From contig NZ_BOOU01000012.1 of the NCBI RefSeq assembly GCF_016863395.1, positions 1-64,000 on the forward strand: 64,000 nt of DNA. Direction: 5' to 3'. A model generated the notes under the pieces. It did not search any database. It was not told the origin of the DNA and worked only from the letters and a program-made list of their open reading frames with translations. This document shows, in pieces, positions 16,915-26,544 of this stretch. The number at the start of each line of letters is the position of its first letter. The first letter of the stretch is position 1. This stretch comes from Sphaerisporangium rufum. GTDB lineage: Bacteria > Actinomycetota > Actinomycetes > Streptosporangiales > Streptosporangiaceae. Made by a program: the position numbers and the translations under genes.

Positions 16915-17760
16915 TCAGCGCCGATGTCCGTCCGCTTCCGGCGCGCCCAGGACAGGTTCGCGGGCGGCGGCCAGGCGGGTGGTGACCCGCAGGCCCCACT
17001 CCGCGGCGGACCGGTCGACGCTCAGCAGGTCGGGAAGCAGAACGGCCGCCCGGAGCACCCGCCACGACGGATACCAGCGGCCGGCGAGGGCGCCGGCCCG
17101 CCGGACGTGCGTGGCCGCCGCCGTGCCGCTCATCATGCCGATCCGCAGTCCGGTACGGGCGAGATGGACGCCGTCCGCCCATTGGGCGGCAAGGACGCTC
17201 GGCACCCGCTCGCCGGGGTCGAGGACGCCCCGGCCGCGCAGTTCCGCCTCGGCACGCTCCACGGCGTCCGCCACCTGGTGCAGCAGCGACCGCTGTGCCG
17301 GGGAGGCAGACTCGTCCAGCGCGTGCCGCCACAGGTCCGGACCGGCGAGTTCCCGCCGGCGTAGCACCTCCTCCACCGCCGACAGCGCCGGTCGCACCAC
17401 CTCCGCGGTGCCGCCGAGCACCGCCCACAGCGCGGCCCGCAGGTTGTCCTCCACCGGCATGTCGGGATCCTCGGCCTTGACCAGGCGCTCGGCCTCCGCC
17501 CAGGCGTGGCGGCGCGAGCACCGGCGCGGCAGGACGTTGACCGGTTCTCCGGCACGGGTGGCGCGCAGCGCGCCGACGGCGAGCCCGGCGGCCAGCTCGG
17601 GATCGTAGGACGGGTCGTCCTCCCATCGGGGCTCCTCCGCCGGTGGGCGCCTCAGTGATCTGCGGCCGAGCATGCGGTAGGCGGTGCCGTACACCCAGAG
17701 CAGCACGGTGCCGGCCAGCACGGGGCCGAGAATCCACGGCAGGACGGTTTCGAGCGTCAT
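16915..17760 (-). CDS. Membrane-anchored divergent DUF1266-type protein
   Basis: 281 residues: one N-terminal membrane helix (VLPWILGPVLAGTVLLWVYG) and a helical soluble part. The C-terminal section AGALAGRWYPSWRVLRAAVL...AEWGLRVTTRLAAAREPVLG lines up with AGALAAATYRSWDEYSAGYI...MWYDTALATHRVLTG of the adjacent DUF1266 protein, so I take the two as tandem paralogues. It lacks the Trp-Gly-Ile-Thr-Asp motif of that family. Its ATG overlaps the stop of the upstream gene (ATGA), implying coupled translation. Function unknown. Confidence 0.65.
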   Translation of the reverse strand: MTLETVLPWILGPVLAGTVLLWVYGTAYRMLGRRSLRRPPAEEPRWEDDPSYDPELAAGLAVGALRATRAGEPVNVLPRRCSRRHAWAEAERLVKAEDPDMPVEDNLRAALWAVLGGTAEVVRPALSAVEEVLRRRELAGPDLWRHALDESASPAQRSLLHQVADAVERAEAELRGRGVLDPGERVPSVLAAQWADGVHLARTGLRIGMMSGTAAATHVRRAGALAGRWYPSWRVLRAAVLLPDLLSVDRSAAEWGLRVTTRLAAAREPVLGAPEADGHRR

Positions 17761-18632
17761 CGGGTCGGGGCCGGTCGCGCCTGCCAGGCCAGGGTCCGCC
17801 AGGGGCTTGCCGGGTCGCCGGTCAGGACGCGGTGCGTGGCCAGCGCGGTGTCGTACCACATGCCGAACTCGTCGTTGTCGAACTGCAGGACACGGCCCAG
17901 GATGTAGCCGGCGGAGTACTCGTCCCACGACCGGTAGGTGGCGGCGGCGAGCGCGCCGGCCTGGAGCACCGCGGTCCGCGCCTCGGGCTCGCCGCAGTAA
18001 CCGGCGCGCAGGTTCCACAGCGCCAGCGGAGGGACGCGGCCGTAGTCGAAGGCGCGCACGGTGTGGACCAGGCCTTCCAGCGGGAGCACCCCGTCGGCGC
18101 GCAGCCGTGCCTCGTAGCGGGTGATCCGTTCGGCGATCGCGCCCAGTTCGGTGATGGCGATCTCGCTGAAGCCGCACTCCCGGCCCGTCTGGAGCAGGGC
18201 GTCCCGCCACTGCGCCAGGTTGGGGGGGAAGCCGGCCTGGGCGAGCCACCGCTGCCGGATGCCGAGCGCCACCTTCACCGCCGGGTCGCCGCCCGCCGCG
18301 TCGAGCAGGTTCGTGACGGTCTCGCCCCAGGAACGGGCGTCGGTGATGCCCCAGATGTCGCGTAGGTCGGCGATGGCGATGCTCGGGTGCTCGCGGTCCG
18401 GAACCAGCGCGTTCCACGGCTCGCCGTTGGCGTGCAAGAGGGGCGCACCGCACGCCATGGCCTGGGCGAACTCGCCGACGATCGGGGCACCGGGGAAGGT
18501 GACCAGCCGGTGCATCCGCAACTGTTTACGAACGACCCGGCCGGCGCGGACGCCTCGGACCACCCCCCACCCGGATAGACCGACGGCGAGGACCATCAGT
18601 ACCACGATCACGGCGAACATGAGATCGGACAT
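17757..18632 (-). CDS. DUF1266 domain-containing membrane protein
   Basis: 291 residues with one N-terminal membrane helix and a soluble DUF1266 region. The family motif is seen as IWGITDARSWGETVTNLLD, followed by FDYGRVPPLALWNLRAGYCGE and SWDEYSAGYILGRVLQFD. DUF1266 proteins (YbeR/YbeU-like) have no established role; some sit next to polymorphic toxin or secretion genes. Here it is the first gene of a two- or three-gene run with its paralogue and the DUF5954 gene. Confidence 0.75.
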   Translation of the reverse strand: MSDLMFAVIVVLMVLAVGLSGWGVVRGVRAGRVVRKQLRMHRLVTFPGAPIVGEFAQAMACGAPLLHANGEPWNALVPDREHPSIAIADLRDIWGITDARSWGETVTNLLDAAGGDPAVKVALGIRQRWLAQAGFPPNLAQWRDALLQTGRECGFSEIAITELGAIAERITRYEARLRADGVLPLEGLVHTVRAFDYGRVPPLALWNLRAGYCGEPEARTAVLQAGALAAATYRSWDEYSAGYILGRVLQFDNDEFGMWYDTALATHRVLTGDPASPWRTLAWQARPAPTR

Positions 18633-18796
18633 CGCGCATCTCCAGCATTGATCCCCGGCGGGAGCGATCGGGCCCCCTCCCTAAATGATCAAGCTTATCC
18701 GCAAATGTGATCTTGTCGGAATCCGCAGGCCACCGGGCCGGTGCGGGCACCTCCCGGCCGGGCGAGGCCGGCGGCGGACCGCCGCGGCTCCCGCGG

Positions 18797-19591
18797 TCAC
18801 CGCGGCGCGGGGCCGGCGACGGAGAACGTCTCGCCGTTCGCCGGGACGCCCACCTCGAACCAGGTGAACGGGACACCGGTCGCGCCGGCCGGGTCCGGCC
18901 GGTCCATCAGCTGGAAGTGGACGTGCGGCTCGCTGGAGTTGCCGGAGTCGCCGCACTCGGCCAGCACCTGCCCGGCGGTGACCCGGTCGCCCGCGCGCAC
19001 CTTGAGCGAGCCGCGGCGCAGGTGGGCGTAGAGGGCGAAGGTGCCGTCTCCGAGGTCGAGCACCAGATGGTTGCCGATGACCCGGTGTGCGCCCAGCAGC
19101 TCGCGGACGGCGCCCTCCACCACCAGGTAGAGCAGCGCGGGATAGGAGTTGCGGCTCAGGTGATCGCGCTGCCGGTCGGTCGCGCGGACCACCGTGGCGT
19201 CGGCGACGGCGTGCAGCGGCGCGCCGAACGCGGGGAAGTCGCGGTTGCGGCGCATGATCGGCCACCAGCCGAAGCGGGGGCGGGTCCCGCCGGCCGGCTC
19301 GGCGACGACGTCGATCGCGTACGTCTGGCCGTAGGCGTGCGTGCCGTGGCTGGGCGCCTTGTCGGCCGGGCTGTTGAGCGCCGACCATCGCCCGGTGACC
19401 GGCGGGCGGACCTCGACGGGCCGGGTCTGATCGGCGGTGGGCGCCCGGCCGGCGGCGAACTGCAGGACGAGCATCGCGCCGAGCGGGATCCACGCCCACA
19501 TCCAGGAGATGTCGTAGTAGTAACTCGCCACCACCAGGGCGAAGAACGCCGCCCAGCAGCACCGGTTCAGCGTCGTGACATTGCGGTGCAT
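18797..19591 (-). CDS. Membrane-anchored M23-type peptidase
   Basis: 264 residues. Two N-terminal membrane helices (about 10-45) are followed by a LytM/M23 domain: SHGTHAYGQTYAIDVV holds the first metal His and Asp, and SEPHVHFQLMD holds the HxH pair, with ALYAHLRRGSLKVRAGDRV and GQVLAECGDSGNSS between. It should be an extracytoplasmic endopeptidase acting on peptidoglycan cross-links. The ArsR-like gene lies 85 bases upstream on the same strand, suggesting a regulator-peptidase operon. Confidence 0.83.
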   Translation of the reverse strand: MHRNVTTLNRCCWAAFFALVVASYYYDISWMWAWIPLGAMLVLQFAAGRAPTADQTRPVEVRPPVTGRWSALNSPADKAPSHGTHAYGQTYAIDVVAEPAGGTRPRFGWWPIMRRNRDFPAFGAPLHAVADATVVRATDRQRDHLSRNSYPALLYLVVEGAVRELLGAHRVIGNHLVLDLGDGTFALYAHLRRGSLKVRAGDRVTAGQVLAECGDSGNSSEPHVHFQLMDRPDPAGATGVPFTWFEVGVPANGETFSVAGPAPR

Positions 19592-19676
19592 CGGAGACCT
19601 CCATCGTCGGTATCGGGCTGGTCTGGGAGTGCTCGGACGACTCCCCTCCTTCCGGTGGGCCGCTCCGGGGCGGAAC

Positions 19677-20186
19677 TCAGGGCCGGGAGGCGAGCAGCGC
19701 CACCAGCAGCGGGACCACCCGCCCTGGCGGGACCTCGTGCCGGCCGCGGCCGGTGGTGTGCAGCCAGCCGGCCGCGGCGAGTTGCCGCAGGTGGTGGTAC
19801 ACCTGCCCGGTGGTGCCCAGGCCGGGGAGTTCGGTCAGCTCGGCGGCGGTACGCCGGCCGCCGAGGATCTCGCGCAGCAGGCGCAGCCGGACCGGATGGC
19901 CGAGGGCCGCGAACGACTCCGCGGCGGCCGGCCAGTCGCCGGCCAGCAGCGCGTCGGTGCCGAGCGCCTGCTGCCACTCGTAGCGCTCGCCGGCCGGCAG
20001 GCGAACCGTGCCGGTGAACAGCACGCCGCCGTCGCCGGCGCCGTCGGCGGCCAGCTTCGCGGTGAGGCCGTCCAGCGCCCAGAAGTCGCCGTCCGCCCGG
20101 GCGCCGTCCGGGCGGACGGCGCGCCCGGCGCCCTCCAGTTCGGCGACCCGGCGCTCCAGCTCGGCGAGTCGCTCCTCCAATTCCAT
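19677..20186 (-). CDS. ArsR-like winged-helix regulator with N-terminal coiled coil
   Basis: 169 residues. An N-terminal coiled coil (MELEERLAELERRVAELEG) precedes a linker and an ArsR winged helix (LGHPVRLRLLREILGGRRTA, GTTGQVYHHLRQLAAAGWL, GRGRHEVPPGRVVPLL). The Gln-Val-Tyr-His-His recognition helix is typical of this actinobacterial type, which is often next to an M23 peptidase gene as here. The intergenic inverted repeat at 20194-20216 begins 8 bases before the start codon, which supports autoregulation. Confidence 0.85.
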   Translation of the reverse strand: MELEERLAELERRVAELEGAGRAVRPDGARADGDFWALDGLTAKLAADGAGDGGVLFTGTVRLPAGERYEWQQALGTDALLAGDWPAAAESFAALGHPVRLRLLREILGGRRTAAELTELPGLGTTGQVYHHLRQLAAAGWLHTTGRGRHEVPPGRVVPLLVALLASRP

Positions 20187-20193
20187 ATTTTCG

Positions 20194-20216
20194 ATATTAC
20201 GTAATCACGTAGATAT
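20194..20216. promoter_or_regulatory. AT-rich palindrome upstream of the ArsR-like gene
   Basis: TACGT (20198-20202) and ACGTA (20207-20211) form an inverted repeat about AATC, flanked by ATAT on both sides (20194-20197 and 20213-20216). An overlapping perfect TTACGTAA lies at 20197-20204. In this GC-rich background such an AT-rich palindrome just before the start codon is a good operator candidate for the adjacent ArsR-like protein. Confidence 0.55.
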
Positions 20217-20438
20217 GTCAATCGGGCAGGTGCCATGGCCACGAGACCGGGGTGGTCGATCGGGTCTGCCGCGCGCCCGGTATCGGCCCGCCGGTTCCTG
20301 ATCAAGGGCGGGACCGGGTCCGTTATCTCTCCCAGCGAACGGCGGAGCAGCTCAGCGGCCGGAAAATCAGGCGATACCGGCCGCGGCCTCGTATAACGTG
20401 ATCCGAGTGAATCTCCCCCGTCGCGGCGAGGTGGGACC

Positions 20439-22172
20439 GTGCTGAGCCGGCTGCTCCGCGCCCATCTGCGTCCCTACTCGGCCGCCCTGGCGCTGGTCGT
20501 GCTGTTCCAGCTGGTCGGCACCATCGCGTCCCTGTACCTGCCCAGCCTGAACGCCGACATCATCGACCGGGGCGTCGCCCGCGGCGACACCGGTTACATC
20601 CTCGGTACCGGCGGGTGGATGCTGGCGGTGTCGCTGCTGCAGATCGCCTGCGCGATCGCCGCCGTCTACTACGGCGCCAAGGTGGCGGCCGGCTTCGGCC
20701 GGGACGTGCGCGGCGCGGTGTTCCACCGGGTGATCGGGTTCTCCACCCGGGAGGTCACCGGCCTGGGCGCGCCGTCACTGATCACCCGCTGCACCAACGA
20801 CGTGCAGCAGGTGCAGATGCTGGTCGTGATGACCTGCACGATGCTGGTCGCCGCCCCGATCATGGGGGTCGGCGGCATCATCATGGCGCTGCGCGAGGAC
20901 GTCGGCCTGTCGTGGCTGATGCTGGTCTGCGTCCCGGCGCTGCTCATCTCGGTCGGCCTGATCGTCTGGCGGATGGTGCCGCAGTTCCGCCTCATGCAGG
21001 AGCGCATCGACCTGGTCAACCAGGTGCTGCGCGAGCAGCTCACCGGCATCCGGGTGGTCCGGGCCTTCGTCCGCGAGCGCGAGGAGACCCGGCGGTTCGC
21101 CGCGGCCAACGAGGCGCTGACCGACACCGCGCTGCGCGTCGGGCGGCTCACCGCGCTCATCTTCCCCACCGTGATGCTGATCTTCAACGCCTCCATGGTC
21201 GCGGTGCTGTGGTTCGGCGCCTCCCGGGTGGACGGCGGCGAGATGCAGGTCGGCGGGCTGATCGCCTTCCTCAGCTATCTGATGCAGATCCTCACCGCGA
21301 TGATGATGGCCACCTTCATCTCGATCATGATCCCGCGGGCCGCCGTGTGCGCCGAGCGCATCGTGGAGGTGCTGGACACCGACTCCTCGGTGCGCGCCGC
21401 CGGCCGCCCGGTCCGCGAGGTGCACCGCCGGGGCGAGGTGGAGATGCGCGAGGTGGAGTTCCGCTATCCCGGCGCGGCGGCGCCCGTGCTGTCCGGCATC
21501 ACCTTCCAGGCCCTGCCCGGGCGGACCACCGCGGTCATCGGCAGCACCGGCTCGGGCAAGACGACGTTGCTGTCGCTGATCCCGCGGCTGTTCGACGCGA
21601 CCGCAGGCACCGTGTCGGTGGACGGCGTGGACGTGCGCGAGCTGGACCCGCAGGTGCTATGGACCAGGATCGGCCTGGTGCCGCAGAAGCCCTACCTGTT
21701 CAGCGGCACCGTGGCCAGCAACCTGCGGTACGGCAATCCCGCCGCCACCGACGAGGAGCTGTGGGAGGCGCTGGAGGTGGCGCAGGCCCGCGACTTCGTC
21801 GAAGCGATGCCCGAAGGCCTGGCCGCGCCCATCTCCCAGGGCGGCACCAACGTCTCCGGCGGGCAGCGGCAGCGGCTGTCCATCGCCCGGGCCCTGGTGG
21901 CCCGGCCGGAGATCTACCTCTTCGACGACGCGTTCTCCGCGCTCGACCTGGCCACCGACGCCCGGCTGCGCGCCGCGCTGCGCCCCTACACCGCCGAGGC
22001 CGCCGTGGTCATCGTCGGGCAGCGGGTGTCCACCATCGCCGACGCCGACCAGATCATCGTGCTGGACGGCGGCCGCATCGCCGGCATCGGCACCCATCAC
22101 CAGCTGCTGGAGACCTGCCCCACCTACGTGGAGATCGTGGAGTCCCAGCTGACCGCGGAGAGTGCGGCATGA
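20439..22172 (+). CDS. ABC exporter half-transporter, subunit with degenerate catalytic site
   Basis: 577 residues: six membrane helices (about 1-320) followed by an ATPase domain. Walker A is [13 protein letters not shown] (near residue 367), the Q-loop VPQKPYLF, the signature [16 protein letters not shown] is canonical, but Walker B reads [11 protein letters not shown], with Asp instead of the catalytic Glu. That is the pattern of the non-hydrolysing site in heterodimeric exporters (TmrAB, BmrCD, Rv1272c-Rv1273c type). Its stop overlaps the next ATG, so the two halves are made together. Substrate unknown; lipid or drug export is likely. Confidence 0.9.
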   Translation: MLSRLLRAHLRPYSAALALVVLFQLVGTIASLYLPSLNADIIDRGVARGDTGYILGTGGWMLAVSLLQIACAIAAVYYGAKVAAGFGRDVRGAVFHRVIGFSTREVTGLGAPSLITRCTNDVQQVQMLVVMTCTMLVAAPIMGVGGIIMALREDVGLSWLMLVCVPALLISVGLIVWRMVPQFRLMQERIDLVNQVLREQLTGIRVVRAFVREREETRRFAAANEALTDTALRVGRLTALIFPTVMLIFNASMVAVLWFGASRVDGGEMQVGGLIAFLSYLMQILTAMMMATFISIMIPRAAVCAERIVEVLDTDSSVRAAGRPVREVHRRGEVEMREVEFRYPGAAAPVLSGITFQALPGRTTAVIGSTGSGKTTLLSLIPRLFDATAGTVSVDGVDVRELDPQVLWTRIGLVPQKPYLFSGTVASNLRYGNPAATDEELWEALEVAQARDFVEAMPEGLAAPISQGGTNVSGGQRQRLSIARALVARPEIYLFDDAFSALDLATDARLRAALRPYTAEAAVVIVGQRVSTIADADQIIVLDGGRIAGIGTHHQLLETCPTYVEIVESQLTAESAA

Positions 22173-24190
22173 GCGACCGTCCCACCGCGCCGGCGGGCAA
22201 GGCGCCCGCCGCGCCCGCCGCACCGGCCCGCCCGCCGGCCGGCGGCGGCCCGTTCGGGCGCGGCCCGTTCGGCGGCGCCGGGATGCCCGCCGAGAAGTCG
22301 ATGGACTTCTGGCCGTCCGCCCGCCGGCTGCTCGGCCGGCTGCGCCCGGAACGGCCCCGGCTGGTGGCGGTCATCCTGCTCGCGGTGTCCAGCGTGGCAC
22401 TGCAGGTCATCGGGCCCAAGATCCTCGGCCACGCCACCGACCTGATCTTCAGCGGCGTGGTGTCCCGCGGGCTGCCGTCCGGCATCACCGCCGAGCAGGC
22501 GGTCCAGGGCGCCCGCGCGTCCGGCAACGGCAACCTCGCCGACATGCTCGCCCGGATGGACCTGACGCCTGGCCGGGGCATCGACTTCGTCGCGCTCGGC
22601 ACCACGCTGACCTGGGTGCTCGTCATCTTCGTGGTGTCCTCGCTGTTCATGTGGCTGCAGGGCCACCTGCTCAACGACGTCACCCAGCGCACCGTCTACC
22701 GGCTGCGCTCGGACGTGGAGGACAAGCTGCACCGGCTGCCGCTGCGCTATTTCGACGGCCGGCCGCGCGGCGAGCTGCTCAGCCGGGTCACCAACGACAT
22801 CGACAACGTCGCCCAGACCATGCAGCAGACGCTCAGCCAGCTGCTGGTCTCGGTGCTCACCGTGGTCGGCGTGCTGGCGATGATGTTCGTGATCTCGCCG
22901 CTGCTCGCGCTGATCGCGCTGGTCACCGTGCCGGTGTCCATGGTGCTCACCGGCCTGGTGGCCAAGCGCTCGCAGAAGCTGTTCGTCGCGCAGTGGGCGC
23001 ACACCGGCACCCTGAACGGCCACATCGAGGAGGCGTTCACCGGGCACGAGCTGGTCAAGGTGTTCGGGCGCGGCCCGGAGGTCGAGGAGGTCTTCCGGCA
23101 GCGCAACGAGGAGCTGTACAAGTCGAGCTTCGGCGCCCAGTTCATCAGCGGGATCATCATGCCGCTGATGATGTTCGTCGGGAACCTCAACTACGTGGCG
23201 GTCGCCGTGGTCGGCGGCCTGCGGGTGGCCACCGGCTCGATGTCGCTGGGCGACGTGCAGGCGTTCATCCAGTACTCTCGCCAGTTCACCCAGCCGCTCA
23301 GCCAGGTCGCCTCGATGGCCAACCTGCTGCAGTCCGGGGTGGCCTCGGCCGAGCGGGTCTTCGAGCTGCTGGACGCCGCCGAGCAGGAGCCGGACCCGGC
23401 CGAGCCGGTGCCGGCCACCGCGCGGCGCGGGCGGGTGGAGTTCGAGCACGTCTCGTTCCGCTACGAGCCGGACCGGCCGCTCATCGAGGACCTGTCGCTG
23501 GTCGCCGAGCCCGGCCACACCATCGCCATCGTTGGCCCCACCGGCGCCGGGAAGACCACCCTGGTCAACCTGATCATGCGGTTCTACGAGCTGGACGCCG
23601 GCCGGATCACCCTGGACGGGGTGGACATCACCGCGATGAGCCGCGACGAGCTGCGCGCGCAGACCGGCATGGTGCTCCAGGACACCTGGCTGTTCGGCGG
23701 CACCATCCGCGACAACATCGCCTACGGCGACCCGCGGGCCACCGAGGAGCAGATCATGGCCGCGGCCCGGGCGACCTATGTCGACCGGTTCGTGCGCACG
23801 CTGCCGGACGGCTACGACACGGTGATCGACGACGAGGGCGGCAACGTCAGCGCCGGCGAGAAGCAGCTGCTCACCATCGCTCGCGCGTTCCTCGCCGACC
23901 CCTCGCTGCTCATCCTGGACGAGGCGACCAGCTCGGTGGACACCCGCACCGAGGTGCTGGTGCAGCACGCCATGGCGGCGCTGCGCTCCGACCGCACCAG
24001 CTTCGTCATCGCGCACCGGCTGTCCACCATCCGCGACGCCGACCTCATCCTGGTGATGGAGGAGGGCAGCATCGTCGAGCACGGCACGCACGAGGAGCTG
24101 CTCGCCGCCCGCGGCGCCTACCACCGGCTGTACTCGGCGCAGTTCGCCGGCGCCCTGGTGCCGGCGGACGGCGAAGCCGCCCAGGGCTGA
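22169..24190 (+). CDS. ABC exporter half-transporter, catalytically intact subunit
   Basis: 673 residues. A Gly/Pro/Phe-rich cytosolic N-terminus of about 40 residues leads to a membrane domain with an insertion between helices 1 and 2 (about residues 90-135), then the ATPase domain. Walker A is [13 protein letters not shown] (near 455), Q-loop VLQDTWLF, Walker [13 protein letters not shown] with the catalytic Glu, and H-loop IAHRLSTI. The signature is [16 protein letters not shown], not SGGQ. This complements the partner: one working ATP site and one degenerate site per heterodimer. The ATGA overlap fixes the start. Confidence 0.92.
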   Translation: MSDRPTAPAGKAPAAPAAPARPPAGGGPFGRGPFGGAGMPAEKSMDFWPSARRLLGRLRPERPRLVAVILLAVSSVALQVIGPKILGHATDLIFSGVVSRGLPSGITAEQAVQGARASGNGNLADMLARMDLTPGRGIDFVALGTTLTWVLVIFVVSSLFMWLQGHLLNDVTQRTVYRLRSDVEDKLHRLPLRYFDGRPRGELLSRVTNDIDNVAQTMQQTLSQLLVSVLTVVGVLAMMFVISPLLALIALVTVPVSMVLTGLVAKRSQKLFVAQWAHTGTLNGHIEEAFTGHELVKVFGRGPEVEEVFRQRNEELYKSSFGAQFISGIIMPLMMFVGNLNYVAVAVVGGLRVATGSMSLGDVQAFIQYSRQFTQPLSQVASMANLLQSGVASAERVFELLDAAEQEPDPAEPVPATARRGRVEFEHVSFRYEPDRPLIEDLSLVAEPGHTIAIVGPTGAGKTTLVNLIMRFYELDAGRITLDGVDITAMSRDELRAQTGMVLQDTWLFGGTIRDNIAYGDPRATEEQIMAAARATYVDRFVRTLPDGYDTVIDDEGGNVSAGEKQLLTIARAFLADPSLLILDEATSSVDTRTEVLVQHAMAALRSDRTSFVIAHRLSTIRDADLILVMEEGSIVEHGTHEELLAARGAYHRLYSAQFAGALVPADGEAAQG

Positions 24191-24204
24191 CCCCGTCCGA
24201 TCAT

Positions 24205-24250
24205 CCGGCCCCGGCCACCCGGCCGCGCGACACGGCGTGGCCGGGGCCGG
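24205..24250. terminator. Bidirectional terminator hairpin
   Basis: A perfect 14-bp stem, 24205-24218 against 24237-24250, with an 18-base loop, sits between the convergent ABC operon and the minus-strand gene that ends at 24255. Confidence 0.65.
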
Positions 24251-24254
24251 CGGC

Positions 24255-24836
24255 TCAGCCGGGGGTCTGCGCCGTCTCCAGCCGGCGGATGATCGGCGTC
24301 ACCAGCTCGTTCAGCTCGCGGACCAGCACGGTGACGGCCAGCCGGGCGGACTCGGCCAGCCCGGCGGACGGGCCCTCCGGGGCCGGCGGCAGCGCGTCCA
24401 GCGGCACCGGCGCGTCGATCAGCAGGGTGGTGCGCAGGAACGGCGCGCGGCTCACGTCCTGGTCGGTGGGCTCCAGGTACTGGCCGAAGGTCTGCGGCCA
24501 CTCGCGCCAGCCGCGGTCGCGCCACCACTCGCGCGAGGCGGTCAGCTCGGCCGGCAGCGGGGACACCATCAGGATGTGCGCGGTCAGCGTGCCGTCCCAC
24601 GGGTTGCGGTCGCAGGCGGCCGACAGGATGCGCCGGTGCCGGCGGACGTACGGCGGGGACGGCGTGACGGCCAGCCGCCAGGCGGCGCAGGCGAAGGTGA
24701 CCGGCGCGATGTCGCCGTAGGACCCCTCGAACGCGAGGCTGTGCTTGTGGACGTATTCGGCGTAGTGGCTGAGGCCGTCCGCGGCGAGCTGCCGGTCGTG
24801 GCCGTGGTCGATCCAGAAGGCATCGTGCTCGCCCAT
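24255..24836 (-). CDS. Hypothetical protein, 193 residues
   Basis: Soluble, acidic start MGEHDAFWIDHGHDRQLA, Trp-rich middle (REWWRDRGWREWPQTFGQYL). I do not recognise a family. It has coding character (consistent third-position GC, no low complexity) and a clear ATG. It ends beside the ABC exporter terminator and is divergent from the RiPP precursor gene at 25070, from which it is separated by about 230 bases. Confidence 0.6.
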   Translation of the reverse strand: MGEHDAFWIDHGHDRQLAADGLSHYAEYVHKHSLAFEGSYGDIAPVTFACAAWRLAVTPSPPYVRRHRRILSAACDRNPWDGTLTAHILMVSPLPAELTASREWWRDRGWREWPQTFGQYLEPTDQDVSRAPFLRTTLLIDAPVPLDALPPAPEGPSAGLAESARLAVTVLVRELNELVTPIIRRLETAQTPG

Positions 24837-25069
24837 GCGTACCTCTCCGTGCGGTGGTCCCGCCCGCCATCCAACGCGATCCGGCCGGGGCGGCGCGCCC
24901 GGTTTCTCCCACAGCCGACAGCCGGCCGGCCGCGGCCGCCGATGCTCACCGAAAGTGGCGTCCCGGTGATAGCTCGCAGTCGGAAAAGGGCGCACAATCG
25001 GGGCGAGTTCCAGCAGTTCGGGGGATCCACCAGCCGTCCGCTTCCGATCACGAGAGACGAAGGCAGCCG

Positions 25070-25360
25070 ATGGACGAGGGCCACCGCCCGGAAGAGCAGG
25101 GCACCGAGATCGAGCTCGACTTACCCGACCTCGATCTGACCGACATCGACGCGCTGGACGGCACCGCGCTGGGCGCGATCCTCCAGGAGATCTACGGCTC
25201 CGGCCGCGACATCACCGCCGGCGGCTCGCCGGTGGGGCAGATCTTCAGCTCGCACAGCTCGCACAGCCGGTTCAGCTCGTTCAGCTCGTTCTCCTCCTTC
25301 AGTTCCTTCTCGTCGTTCTCCTCCTTCAGCTCGCACAGCTCCACCTCGTGGGCGACGTAG
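25070..25360 (+). CDS. RiPP precursor peptide with aromatic-Ser-Ser repeats
   Basis: 96 residues. The first half is an acidic leader (ELDLPDLDLTDIDALDGTAL then GAILQEIYG) of the kind seen in FxsA-type precursors. From residue 59 the peptide is a run of triads: FSS, HSS, HSR, seven FSS in a row (68-88), HSS, then TSWAT. Each triad fits the aromatic-x-x motif on which radical SAM/SPASM enzymes build three-residue cyclophanes. Serine codons vary between triads (AGC TCG, TCC TCC, AGT TCC, TCG TCG), so the repeat is kept at protein level. Its stop lies inside the maturase reading frame (13-base overlap). ATG follows GAAGG. Confidence 0.82.
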   Translation: MDEGHRPEEQGTEIELDLPDLDLTDIDALDGTALGAILQEIYGSGRDITAGGSPVGQIFSSHSSHSRFSSFSSFSSFSSFSSFSSFSSHSSTSWAT

Positions 25361-26544
25361 CCGGGCGGCCGGCGGCGGTCACCGGCGCCGAGCCGTTCCG
25401 GTCGTTCATCTGCAAGGTGGCCTCGCGCTGCAACCTCGACTGCGACTACTGCTACGTCTACCGGCACGCCGACCAGTCCTGGCGCGCCCAGCCGCAACGC
25501 ATGTCGCTGGCGACGGCCGCCCAGCTCGGCCGGCGGATCAACGAGCACGCCGTCGCGCACGGCCTGGCCCAGGTCGACTTCGTGCTGCACGGCGGCGAGC
25601 CGCTGCTGCTCGGGGTGGACTACCTGCGGGCGCTGTGCCAGGCGGTCACCCGGCACGCCCCGGACGTGCGGATCAGGTGGAACGGGCAGACCAACGGCAC
25701 CGCGCTCACCGAGGAGGTGCTGGACTTCTGCCAGGAGTGGGACGTCACCTTCGGGCTCAGCGTCGACGGCCCGCGCGCGGTGAACGACCGGCACCGGCGC
25801 GACCACGCCGGCCGGTCGTCGTTCGACGAGGTGGCCCGGGCGCTGGAGTTGTTCGGCGGCGAGCGCGGCCGGCCGTACTGGGGCGGCGTGCTGGCGGTGA
25901 TCGACCTGGCCGCCGACCCGCTGGAGTGCTACTCCTACCTGCGCTCGTTCGGCCCGCCGTCCATCGACTTCCTGCTGCCGCTCGGGCACCACGACCTGCG
26001 GCCGCCCGGCAAGGAGCACAGCCTGACCGGCACCCCGTACGCCGACTGGCTGCTGGAGATCTTCCAGGTCTGGTACCGCGAGCGGCCGCAGCCGCTGCGC
26101 ATCCGCCGGTTCCGCGACATCATCGCGCTCTACCTCGGCGCCACCCGCAGCTCCGAGGAGTGGGGACTGCAGGCGGTCGACTTCATCGTGGTGGAGACCG
26201 ACGGGGAGATCCAGGCGGTCGACACGCTCAAGGTGACCTATCCGGGCGCCTGCCGGCTCGGCCTGGACATCTTCCGGCACGACTTCGACGCGGCGCTCGC
26301 CTCCCCGCTGGTCCGCGCCCGCCAGGAGAGCTGGCGGGCGCTCGGCGAGACCTGCCGCCGCTGCGAGGTGGTCCGCGTCTGCGGTGGCGGCTACTTCCCC
26401 CAGCGGTACTCGCGGCGCGGCGGCTTCCAGAACACCTCGGTCTACTGCGCCGACCTGATGAAGCTCATCCGCACGGTCACCGGCACGGTGCTGGCCGACC
26501 TGCGCGAGGTGTCCCGGCCCCCGACCGAAAGGCCCGCGCGGTGA
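25348..26544 (+). CDS. Radical SAM/SPASM peptide maturase (FxsB-like)
   Basis: 398 residues. The radical SAM cluster motif is C28-x3-C32-x2-C35 (SRCNLDCDYCYVYRH), followed by LHGGEPLLLG and QTNGTAL. The SPASM part has CRLGLDIF, CRRCEVVRVCGGGYFPQRYS and NTSVYCADLMKLI, which match the FxsB type closely. Such enzymes bind extra Fe-S clusters and form C-C links between an aromatic ring and the side chain two residues later. GTG start at 25348 overlaps the precursor gene, and its stop overlaps the next start (GTGA). The presumed substrate is the adjacent Ser-rich peptide. Confidence 0.87.
   Translation: MGDVAGRPAAVTGAEPFRSFICKVASRCNLDCDYCYVYRHADQSWRAQPQRMSLATAAQLGRRINEHAVAHGLAQVDFVLHGGEPLLLGVDYLRALCQAVTRHAPDVRIRWNGQTNGTALTEEVLDFCQEWDVTFGLSVDGPRAVNDRHRRDHAGRSSFDEVARALELFGGERGRPYWGGVLAVIDLAADPLECYSYLRSFGPPSIDFLLPLGHHDLRPPGKEHSLTGTPYADWLLEIFQVWYRERPQPLRIRRFRDIIALYLGATRSSEEWGLQAVDFIVVETDGEIQAVDTLKVTYPGACRLGLDIFRHDFDAALASPLVRARQESWRALGETCRRCEVVRVCGGGYFPQRYSRRGGFQNTSVYCADLMKLIRTVTGTVLADLREVSRPPTERPAR

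Noticed and set aside
25250-25335. Possible non-coding microsatellite of TTCAGCTCG units
   Set aside because: The units are in frame, encode constant Phe-Ser-Ser with changing Ser codons, and lie in a gene with a clear start; it is the RiPP core, not a neutral repeat.
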